The notes under the pieces are model-generated. The model made no database searches and was not told the origin of the DNA. It worked only from the letters and a program-made list of their open reading frames with translations. Shown piece after piece: positions 40,897-52,993 of a stretch of DNA of 64,000 nt (its first letter is position 1; every line of letters starts with the position of its first letter). The stretch is from Paralvinella palmiformis (Eukaryota; Annelida; Polychaeta; Terebellida; Alvinellidae): NCBI GenBank assembly GCA_025642065.1, contig JAODUP010000277.1, positions 62,001 through 126,000 of the forward strand, written 5' to 3'. Made by a program: the position numbers and the translations under genes.

Positions 40897-41187
40897 CAGG
40901 GCCGTCTTAACGCATGGGCACGCTGGGCACTTGTCATGGGGCCCCACGAGCACAGGGGCCTCACACTAATCTATGTATGTTGTGATTTGCTATCAATCAA
41001 TGGTATAACTACTATATGCTATACTAAACTATAAATATTTGTTAATATATTACAAGTAGACATTGGCATTCCCATCTGATGTAATATGACGGTCACCTCT
41101 GCAACATCACGTGTAGGTGGTTGTATATGTAGTGTTCCCAGTGCACTGCTTTGCCCGGGGGCCGATACTGCTGTTAAGGTGGCCCTG
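40897..41187. mobile_element. hAT-like MITE
   Basis: Left end CAGGGCCGTCTTAACGCATG and right end (reverse) CAGGGCCACCTTAACAGCAG are inverted repeats, with the CAGGGCC start common in hAT elements. Flanks TCCATGAG and CCTCTGAG match at 5 of 8 positions, a possibly eroded 8-bp duplication. Confidence 0.55.
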
Positions 41188-41224
41188 CCTCTGAGGACGG
41201 AATACACTCAGGCAGCGATCACCA

Positions 41225-41352
41225 TCAAGGTATTTCGGCTCCATCTTTCCGTACTGCTCCCTTGTGAGTGGTGTGGGGAGGACATGGTCTCAACCACTCC
41301 AACATATAGGCTGGACTGATCAAGTGATAGCCTGGATATTCTCCCCGAAACG
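41225..41352 (-). repeat. Dispersed repeat R3, minus-strand copy
   Basis: The minus strand reads TTTCGGGGAGAATATCCAGG...ATGTTGGAGTGGTTGAG...GGGAGCAGTACGGAAAGATG, matching 32428-32545. Confidence 0.7.
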
Positions 41353-42242
41353 CAAGCAAGGCCACATGTGGGTTAATACGATCCTGGAAATGTAGCTGAT
41401 AGTGTAGACTGTTGTGATTCATCGTAAGGTATTTTTATTGTTCATTAAATAGTTTCAACTCCGTGTATCTAATTATAAAACGGTAACTGCATGACATGGG
41501 TTTCTATTAGAAATTTACAGCACTGAATTACGTATTATTTAATTCTTCTCCATACTGACATAGCATGCATGCATCTACGTTCATATTGATTAAACTAACA
41601 ATTATATAGACTATTATTATATTATTATTAATTTAATGCGTGTAATCATGCAGTTTAAGTAATATTCAATAAAAAATAAATTCGAAGACGCAGTTTTAGC
41701 GCCACACAAACAGGCTCTTATAAATTCGGATCAAGTAGTCCCGCATTATCGATCCTCTTTTCAACGAATATGTTTCATTGCTTACAATCAGAGCAAATAA
41801 TTTCACCCGGCCCGGTCAAAAGCAAGCGAAATATCACACGAATTCAACAACGAAGTGCCTTGCCGCTAAGATCATGTGATCAGACGGGTCCATTCCGAGC
41901 CAGCATGGGGGCGTCAGGTTTCCGAGCGAGGCCCGTCAATCAAGCGGTACTACTCGTAAATACGGCGTATTACCCTGGCAAGGTGCTGAGTAAAGGTGTC
42001 AGTCTCGGCGAAGCGCGAAGGCTTAAAGGCAACGAATTGTGGATATAACTAATTTGGTGCATGGACCAGTGACAATCGCTCTGTCGGAGATGACATAACG
42101 GCGTATCTATTACGTGTGTCGAGTGGACGAAACGCCGAAAGTGCACTGAAAGTCGGCCATATTTGCGAGTTGTCGACCAAAAAAAGAAGAAAAAAATCTC
42201 GCACAACTGAACATGGCGTAATAGAAGAGAACTATTGGGGAA
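41353..42242 (+). promoter_or_regulatory. Probable promoter and 5' UTR of the BMPR2-like gene
   Basis: From about 41800 the sequence becomes clearly richer in GC and CpG than its surroundings (for example CGAGCGAGGCCCGTCAATCA at 41921) and continues so to the start codon. No TATA box was noticed. The 92-residue frame at 41770-42048 has no family features. A tiny upstream frame ATG GCG TAA lies at 42213-42221. Confidence 0.45.
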
Positions 42243-42297
42243 ATGGAATACGCTTTGAGCGAATTATTCCTAGCTGTGGTGCTTTTCTCTAGTTGTG
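42243..42297 (+). CDS. BMPR2: BMPR2-like exon 1
   Basis: ATG at 42243; residues 1-18 plus one base. Signal peptide [18 protein letters not shown]. Donor G|GTAGGT. The start is chosen because the hydrophobic stretch and the phase to exon 2 fit. Confidence 0.75.
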
Positions 42298-45200
42298 GTA
42301 GGTAGCCGAGCTGCCGGCATATCCCCGGCGTACGTTGTTTATGCGGCGAGCCCGTTTCGAGACATGCTTATGGGCGAAATATTTAAGTGGGACACCACCA
42401 CCACCATCTCTTGTGATGTAATAGTTATGTTATAATGGTGGTGGGCAAACGAACGGCTTGTTTCTTGTTATTCCTGTGCGCCGGGATCGGCGCAGACGAC
42501 TCGGTCGTCATCGACTGCGGTATCAGCGTGGTCACTTCTGGCTACAGTATCATCTGAGTATGCAGACGAGATGTCTGAAGGGCGTTTTCGAGACGGTACT
42601 TACTTGTGTCTTGTCCTCGTCTCAGACGTTGATAAACCTAGCTGTAATTGTAAAAAGGCCATGGTCGTGGACAGCGTCTTCGATCTAGTACAATATTTTA
42701 AATATATACTGTTAAAACGAATACTTGTTTATGTTTTATGTGTATTTACATTTTGTATACGTGAACATCTGGGGCATGGGACCTGTTCGTATTTGTAATT
42801 GTATGGTGGGAATCCACTGGGATTAGCATGATTAGGCCGAGTCAGTGGGTACAGCCAAAGGGATGGGGGTAGGGTGAATTTGCATAATTCATAAGTTTAA
42901 TTCGTCCCACTGTTCTTTGAGAGCGAACAATTTCTCCCACTGCTTGCAGATTGACAACCCAAATCTGAAATCATTGTAATGACAGCATGATTCACTTAAG
43001 CAAATAGAGCTGTCAAACTCCCTTTCAGTGTAAACAGTAAAGCTAAGTTAATTAGCTTTTTGGCTTTAGATGGTCAAAAATGAATTGACAGTGATATGAA
43101 ACAAGCCTCAAAGTTTTTGGTGGATCTTAGAGCATCTCTTGTAATTGTATATGTGTTGCAAACTTCTATAAGTAGGTAGGAGAAAAATATTGACAGTTAT
43201 ATAAGAAGTGGCAGAAAGGTAGATCTAACTATGAAAAATAATTCCACTTTCTGGTCTAAAGTCAGAAATGCTGATTATTAACTTGTTGGTAGGTTTTGAT
43301 GTTTTCAATGATTGTCAAAAGTTAAAAACTGTTCTTCCGATTCTGAACAGTTTTTTTGTATGCAGTTTTGTTTGGTCAATATTGTATTACAATCTATATT
43401 AGTGCAAAAAATGTCAATAGAACGGACTCACTGTGACATTTACCTCCATCGGGTAGATATATAGAGAGTGAGTGGCTCATGACAGAGAAAATAGGATCAT
43501 AAAAATTAGCCTTTCTACCATGTATGTCCTGCTGTAGCTTCTACAAGAACTATTTGTTGACAAGATATTTTGCTGGGCTAATACTTAACTAAACTGTGTT
43601 TACATGAGTTTGTGTACAGCTCCCTAAGGATTATAGACAAAGTGGTGATTGTATGTACAATAATCATTACACTGAACACCAGTCCACAGATAATCTGTAG
43701 TTTTTGATCAAAAGAGCTGCACCCATGTCTAATTGAGACTATGTATACAAATTGGTAATAATTGTAGGAACTGTATTTTGACGTGTTCTATCCTGGCACA
43801 CAGGTGCCTGGATTCAACAGACAATTTAGAATTCACACTGGCTGACCGTTATTTATCGTTAAAAAACTGATTTCCTCCCTTTTTTCCATTCATATTGGAT
43901 TATAAACAATGTTATGCCAAAAGAATACAATGTGTTCACACCAAGGTAAGGTCCCAAAGATGGCTTAAAGTAAAGCATCTGTGACCCAGTTTGATCTGGA
44001 TTGAGATGGCTACATGATCGTTGTGCTTGTTAGTTGTTGTCTTCGGAGCATGTGACTTTCTTCCTTCCAGATGTACAGTCTAGTATTTGAAGAAGCTGTA
44101 ATGGTCACTGTCCATTAATTTGAATTTTTTCCTTATGCCCATCATAGTAGGTAGAGTTGGGATTTGGGGATACTGTTATAATACTCATTTAAGTCATATT
44201 ATTTCAGAGTAAACTGTTCCTTTAAGTGATGTCCAATTAGAATCTACCACAATAGATAACATAAGTCACCAAAGGACAACGAATCCATTCACTTTAGAAG
44301 CCACAACATATAATTTTGAGATATTGTTTGATTGGTTAATTGGCATAGGAAATTAAGATTACTCTTGTCTTACAGTTCTTGATAGTTTATATGCCACCTA
44401 GTGGATATCCCACGAAAGTATAAGGTCAGGTGGTATTGTATATTAGTTTTTACTGTATGAATTTACTGAGTTTACATGTGAATTATTTCAGCAAAACATG
44501 ACATGTTATGTAATTGTGGCAGTGACTATGTTCTGTGAAATAAGATATGTCAATCTATTGACGGCTGTTCGTGTTTACTTCTTCCATTATCACCCATCAT
44601 AATTTCAAGTTTGGTTTGTTTGTTGATTAATTCCATCAAAAAAATTTTTGCCTTAGGGAGTTCCTCCTGTACAAGACAAATGGCTTTATTTCTTCCAGTT
44701 TCTAGGATTATTTCCTTGATTAAATACAGTAATACTAACATTGCATTTACCTCTCAGTGTACAATTCTTTGTACCAAAAGTATCTCAGCTTTGAGGTGTG
44801 GTAGAAATGAGAACCAACAATTGAATATTAAAGCACTTTGTTATTGATCAAAATTAAAAACCCAAACATCTTTTTCTTGCAAAGCTTATGCAGTGTGTTG
44901 ACATAAATGTGACTGTATGGTGAGATTATCCAGTAACTGGTATCAATATGAGATTATTTCTCTGGATTGTAAGAAAAATATCAGGTATTAATATTATCAT
45001 TTATTTATATTTTGGTTTTCTTTGAGAGAGTTTCTCATGATGATAGTGATATAGCGCTGGGAATACATGTTAATGATGTTTTAAAGGTGGTTGGCTCAGA
45101 GATGTTTTACTATATTAATCTATTTAGCTGCTTTCTGGGGGAATTTCTTTCATAGTAATATATAATGTTCTTTTATTTTATATTTAGGTTGCTATGGTGA

Positions 45201-48200
45201 CAGATATTGTGCATATAGTCCCCCTCCACAAAACAAAGAAGGACCAGATGGCAGCTTCTTAGATGTATGTTTGTGATTATGTTTTTGTCCTAATTTTAAA
45301 AACTGTTATTTATCATAAAATAATCTACTTATCCAGCATTAGAATCAGGTGGCTGTACTGAAATATAGTGAAGGAGCCTGTATATTTGTGGGTAATGTGA
45401 TATTAAAATTAAGCATTTCTGTGGTTTAGGGAAGCATATGTATAGCTCATATAAATTAACTGGTCATTATTGAGTAGGGCAGACAATGGTAATGAATTCA
45501 GTGTGTCTTCATTGTAATTTTTACTGTGCATTTCTATATAGTGCAATGTACTGAAAATGTCCAGATTAGGGTTCAAATCTAAGTAGGCCTCCATTATGCT
45601 GTGGTCTGCTTTAAGCACAACATCAGATATAATACAGTCAGACCTTGGCCCCCAATTCGTGGACTCCAAATGTGTTTTGCAGTTTGTAATTAACATGTAA
45701 AAAACATAGCCAACAGCCACAAGAATAGATTTATTGATCACAAACTTAATTACACACCACCGTGGCTCAGTCAGCCAAACAAACAGCCCAATCACAGCCC
45801 TTAGTTATTTTGTGACTCCACTCACCAAATAAGTTTGATTCTGTTTGCTAATTCACAACTGTTGCATATGTTTTATTTATTGCAATTAGGAATCATATTG
45901 TGTGTATAAAAGACCTCTGTTTTGATCATATTGTATCAGTTGCTACCTTCATCTGAAAAACATGCACTATTTCTGGCAGATGAATACTACCAATGACCAA
46001 TCCAACGTGGCTATTACTTTTTGCATAATTTTGTTGAAACATTTAATTTTCCATGCACACACTGAGGTAATATTTATGTTTAAGTTAACAAATGATTAAA
46101 CATTTACTGGGAACATTTATGAAATAAACAGTTGTAGGTAATCTTCAAGGATGGTGTAAATCGAGGTGAATACATGATGCCCTATTATTGCCCACCCCAA
46201 TGTTCTGTCTCCAGAGTAAGCAATTATGACAAATAGTCACTTTTATCATTTAAATCACAACACAGAAGTCTGCAGTAGAAGGCTTGTTTATTATGGTAGC
46301 ATGACTGTCTTTTTTTAGGTGGTGATTATAACAGCAGATGAGATGGTGATGCCAGACAATAAGACAGTACGCTGTCAAACTGACGATGTTCCGTGTTTTA
46401 GTCTGTGGGGTGTTGACGTACCTGGGAACAATGAGTCATACTTGGTACAAGGTTAGTCAGTCAATTAGCGAATACTCTGTGGGTGATGCTGTACATTCAT
46501 GAGAAGTAGAATCTAATATAGTCACTACAGTTAGTGTGAGAAACTTGATCATGCAAATATTTTGGGCCAAGTAGATTCCAACAAAATTTTCAATTGAGCA
46601 ACTTATTAGGAATTGTCCCCGAAAAATGTTGTGCAATGCCTGAACATGTGTTTAAATTAAAATTGACAGAAACATTTGTGTTTAATAATAAAAACAAATT
46701 ACAGGTTTGTTTTATTATATAAAACTAGACTTTTTGTGATCTAATTTCTATAAAAATTCTTTTAAAATAGGATTTCATGTCTTGTTTTCTTGTCTCCACA
46801 GAAAACAGTATACAAAATCTGGTAGCTACACACATTGTTCAAGCAATGGGTGTTATGTGTAGCCTCTTGCAAGCCTAAAGACATCTGGGCCAATCAAAAG
46901 CTTTGTTTTTAAGCTTCATTATCATATTCAGTATGCACATTTTCAATTTGTAAAACCTACAAAAGAAGTTGATTTAAGTTAATTTTCATAATTTTTCTGC
47001 CATTTTTGTACAAGAGACACTTTTACAACATATATCACTGAAAACGTTGATCTTTCTGCTGTAACTATAAGTAATTGCTTTTAATCAGTGATTTCGCAAT
47101 GAAAATAGGCAATACGTTGCCACATGGGGATGATTAGTTCTGTTTCTATGATATGCAATGGAATTAGCCACTAGCAGCCAAATTAAATAGCTTGAGATCC
47201 TATTGAACAACATTGATGGAACATTGGCCAGTCAAATCAGCATTTGATTTATTGATACTCACATCTGAATTGAAACTGAATATTGAGGACTTGGGTAGGC
47301 CTAAATAAAATTGACCATTGCATCTAGATACCTCACACATAACTTACTATATAGGAAATATTTGCTCATTCCTGTGGAGAACATTCTAAAGCTCAAAATC
47401 AGTTAGGAAGAAAATTCATTTGGAAATAAACTGTACTTCATGATATTTCATCCTAAACAGTGACTTGTCCAAATGGGCAACTATTCATCACTAGCCTGAC
47501 ATGAAAATCTACTTGTCCTGGGCGTCTGCACAACCAGGTTTTCTGGTATAGGTGAGAAACCCAGTCCAATTCACTGCTGCTTTGCTCATATAATAATAAT
47601 ATATATATATACATTATAAGACCAAGGAAAGCTGTAATTTATAATCAGTATTTATTTGTTTGTTGTGAACTTGTATCAGTAATGTGATTCATCTGAAAAG
47701 AACAAAACATCATTGATCTTGATTTAAAAAATATATAACATTATTTGTAACACATGTTCTTTGTCTTCCTTACAGAAGACGGTGTTTGAGAAAATAATCA
47801 TTTGTATAAATTTCAAATTCAGACAACAATTACTTGATTTTGCTGTTTTTATGCTTCCAACATTTCTCCATACATAATTTGTGATTTAAAGACAAAAATC
47901 CATTTATTTATCTTGTGATTTTCCATATATGTAAAATAAGTATAACTTGGTTAAAACATTGGATTAAAAGTGTTGGTTAATATGCTATAATACAGGATAT
48001 CCTGTTAGAATTAGGCAGTAAAAATTAATAAAAATGGCAATACAAATACTTTTATTCTGAGAAGAAATTTAATATGTCATATTTCTGATACACAAATCCG
48101 AACAAAATTCAACAGACATTTATCAATGTTTAATCATGTGCTAGTCATAAATAAATCACTAGAAAGGTCAGAACTTGACTGAAACTAATCTTGTTGCCAT

Positions 48201-51200
48201 ATGTAGTTCAAAAGCATTATGGGTGTTTCATTCATGGTAACTGGCTGCTACAATCTAGGCTCACACAAATTTACCACATCCATCACCATGAAACCAGTCA
48301 TTTTCCACCTTAAATGCCACAAAAATAAGAAGAGTTGCTGGTAACAAATGTTGGGTACGGTACTGAGGAAAAGCTCATTTGGGGAGAGCCAACAGGAAAA
48401 AAATTGTCATGTGGACTGAATGGATAAATATGCAAATGATGCATTATAAAAAAGGTAGATCATATGATATGAAACTTGTATGTCTCATTGGATGATGACA
48501 AAGTAGTGTCATAACCACATGTAAAGAATGTCACACAGTCTCCTGCATAATGTAAGAAAATAAACTTGTTTTGTGATGCTTGTAAGCAGCATCAGGTCTG
48601 TTCGAGGAGATGTCTGCAGGCATTGTTGGGTCTGTATGACTATGAGGCTATGCCTGCAGGCATTATGGGGCCCTGAAGGTTTAAATTGATGACATTAAAT
48701 GCTAAAAAGTACTTTAGCAAAATAAATCCTGTTTATTCTGCAAACTGATTTTGTACATCAAGTTATTAGATTATTCATAATAGCTGTAATGATTCAGACA
48801 CTGCATATTTTGAAACATGCTGTTTTGAGGGGGAAGCAATTATTTTTTAACCTGTAATATTCAAATAACAAAAATGTCAAGTAATGTTATGATTGTAATG
48901 GTTCAGTAGTGTGAAGGTCAAACACCACTCGTTTTACCAATTACCTATTGGTTAAAGCATTGTTCCAATATTTATTGTGTTCCTGTGGAATATGTTTATG
49001 CTTTGACTTCAAACAATCAAATCATATTTTTTGCTAATAAATTATTAGTGAGCAGTGTAGTTGTTGAGTGTGGTTATGGTTGGTTTCTATACATAGTGTG
49101 TTCATGATCCAGTAAGAGCTAACAAGTATATTGACTTGGTACTAATCTAATTAAAAAAATGGTTATTGAATATCCAACGAAACACAAGTCCTACATTCCT
49201 AAAAACCACTATAGGTATTGCTATGCTCTTGATCCAGACATCGGTTTTGGGGGTTTGTCTGCATGAACATTATCATCATGAATAATTACGAAACCTCTGA
49301 ACTTGAATGCTAAAGCTGGAACAAAACATCAAGGCCTTTGCACAACTTTACTGGAAGAGTATCATTCCACAAAATGAATTCTTTGGTGTTTGTATCCCAA
49401 AAGATCTAAGCAAAATACTTAATAATATCTGTTTCTGTGTGATTCATTATGAAGAAGCCGTAATCTTTCATGTATAACATCTGTCATGTCCATCTGATCA
49501 GCAAAAGCCATTTAAACAGACCTTATTCTGATTTTATTGTGAGCAGTGGTTGTTTTTAATGCTAAATTGCAAACTTGTGGTCTCATTGATGAATACATAC
49601 CATGCCGCAATCAAAGTATTGAAATTATTTGAACACAACATGAAACATTTCCTGGCTGATAAATTTATGAACGAGTGGATTCTGATTTTTTAAGTGTTTG
49701 AATCATTTCAGTTTAAAAAAAATCATGTTTTGACGTTGTAGATTTATCAAGTTAAACATTGTTTGTTTTCATTCTCACATTCAGGGTGTTGGCTGAAAAA
49801 GACCAGAGAATGTATATTCGGCTCCCAGTGCATCTCGACGTGGGGACCAAGCAGACCTAATTTTTGCTGTTGCCATGGTGACATGTGTAATACAAACATG
49901 TCAGCTAATATGTCACTGGCTAGAGAGAGTAGTCCTATTCAACAACAAGAGCAGCAAGGTAGGTATAGGTTTTAGTTTACAGAATTGTGTTTGTCAATGA
50001 TTATCTAAAGGTCATTTTTGCCAAAGGTGAAAAATTTGAATTAAAAAATTAAGTATTATAAATAAATAATGTGAGGATATATAATAAACATATAATGGCT
50101 AGTACAGTAGAGTTCCATATAATCTGTAGGGCTTCTTCTTGGTCTGACTCGTAGCATGGTTGGCCACAGGTCATAACCACCGAGTTCAAATCTTGGTGTG
50201 GGGCCGCCTCCGTGGTATAGCGGTAGCATGTTGGACCACAGATCAATACCACCTGTGTTCGAATCCCGGCGTGGGCATATCTGAAGGTTCTTTCATCTTT
50301 GACTTCGCTTCATTACTTTCGGAAGTCGCTCGGCCCATTTAGCTTACCTTGTGCACAAAAGTGGCCATAAAACATCAATCATCACAATCAAATCTTGGTG
50401 TTGGCATGTCTGAAGGGTATTTCATCTTTCACTTCATCTTGTTACTTTTGGATGTCCCTCAGTCCATTTGGCTTACTGTGTACACAAATGTGAATGTAAA
50501 ACATACAATAATCACACAATCTGTAGAATTCAAGTCAGGTTGCAACAGTGTTCTGTATTCAGCATTAGATAACAAAAGGGTTTTACTGTAAAAAAAGCTG
50601 TATGATATATAGGGAATATCATTAATCACATTTACCTAATCATGATATACATCTCATAAACATTTTATATAGAAAAAGCAAAATCCTTTTTTTGGTCACG
50701 AATAACATACAACCATATCAGTTTGAGCCAGAAGGAACCCTACAAGAGGAAGATGATTAAAAATGGCTGAGATATTAACGATCGAGAGAAACTATAATCT
50801 GCTTCAGTCTAGAGAATGCTCATATGACGTTGGAGCATTTGAGATTTCTCCTTCCCGCCTTTGAATCTGGCTTCCGGTGCAGCCGTAATGGCGGCCCTCC
50901 AGTAATTTGGATTATTTCTCTATATCTATGAAATCAAATATATTTTGTGATTATTATTGTGGAATTTTTCGTTACTGCTCTAAGCATTACATAATTACGA
51001 TTTTTATCTGAGGGTTGACTATCCCTTTAAGCATGGGCATTTCTCAGTGCCTGTCATAATTGGTTTATGATTTGAGGATTTTGAATGCTTTGTGTAATGC
51101 ACTTGCATTCTGGCAGCATTGGTGGCTTGCTGATGACTGCATTACTGAGATTTAGCTTCAGTGGTTTTGTTAGAAGTTGGGACCTGTCTACTCTCAAGTA

Positions 51201-52330
51201 GAGACCCGGCTACTTTTATTTCCAATGCTAAAGAGATGCCGCTTTATGCCATTGTAGGCCATTGACGCCTACCAATATCTGACCCTGGTGTTTTTTGTTG
51301 GCCCCCCCATCTGCTTTATTTCTTAACAAAACCGCTGAGCTTATTTCCTTTTGCCAACAGCAAGACGAAAGTGTTTCCACACAGAGTTTTGTGGCATTCC
51401 AACTTTATACATGGTTAAAGTCTTGGTAATAAATTAAGTGATCACAAACAGTCACAACAGTGTGTGTGTTATTGTGTGTTCCATTTATTATTAATCCCAG
51501 AATGTCTTCAAAATATAAACTTATAAACCTTGTGTTGGTTTAATTGTATCACTGTATGATCGTAAATATGAGATAAGATTTAATATTCTTATTTTCATTT
51601 TGTTTACACCCAAGGTTTACCTTTGTGAACAATTAAAAGGCAATTTGTATGTAATTTATTGTAAAGCAATTGACAATGGATTGAAAAAGAAGAAAGTACC
51701 AGTGCAGTAAATAGCTTACCAACTGACAATAGGTTGTATTCACAAATGTCAAAGAGGATTTTGTCATCTCTTTACTTAAACCTGTAGCCACATTAAACAG
51801 GATAATATGGAGAACTTATCAATGTTGGGGCTACCTTACATTTTTCAAAATTTTTACTCTTTTGTCATCATTGTTCTTCCATAAACTTTTTTCTGTGCCA
51901 CATTTCTTGTAGTAAATTCACCTAAAATGATAACGTCCTACCATAAAATGCCTCAATCTCCCAACACATTATCATCTATTTGTCTATATATATATAATAT
52001 CTATACATATACGAAATTTAGCATCACTCCAGATGAGACTGCACACAAATGCCATGTTAGGATTAATTTGTGAAGAATGTTGGCCTATGTAATCTTAAAC
52101 AAATCGAGCATGATACAGATTAAGTTCTACAGATAACAAATGCATATTATTTCTCGACTTGAGTACAAAATTAACCAATTAATTTAATAAATCAGTGAAA
52201 GCAGTAAAATACCCAAGGACACTTTTATGGGTTAATTGATTCCTATAATGATGGCAACTGCCCAAATTTCATGAAATTTTTCCTTCAGTCTGTAATAGTC
52301 TGTTAACTTTATGAATATGGAATGTGTGTG

Positions 52331-52381
<51 letters not shown>

Positions 52382-52954
52382 GTGGCTTTCTGATGTGTCC
52401 AGAAGTATCAGACCAAGACATACATTGAAACGTTCAATGGGAATCAATAAACAAGCAGTGTCTGTATATTTTAGTTTACTAGTCTGGACAGACAAGGACT
52501 TGAGAAGATTTGGTTATCTGGCACCAAAAACCAATAATATCAATGTCAAGAACGAAGTGCACGTTTTTTAATCATTTATCATACTGCGTACATGTTAGTT
52601 TTCATATATTCACTGTAATGAGGTCTGCTGTAATATAGACACATATCTGTGTAGATGAATAAACATTTAGTGGATAATGCGATCCAAAAGAGTTTTATGA
52701 CAACCTTTCACGAATAATAAAAGTTGGGAAAGGCACCCGACTAAGGGGAGTGTTCTTTTAATGGAGAATCCGTTTTTTAAACATTTACACAAATTTTTTT
52801 TTTTACTTACCAGTATTTTACATTACAAAATAACTTGTATGTCATGGAGTTGTGGTTTGAACACCGAAGGTAAATATTAGTGGGTAAATACTGATCTGTT
52901 TTTTTAACTGTATTCTGTGGAATGACACAGCTTTCTGATAGTGATTTTGACAAT

Positions 52955-52993
<39 letters not shown>

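Noticed and set aside
42458..42688. Arg-rich 76-residue frame just after exon 1
   Set aside because: It lies in intron 1 after a good donor; no family features.
45409..45795. 128-residue minus-strand frame in intron 2
   Set aside because: It falls largely within DNA transposon R2; the other copy of R2 does not keep the frame.
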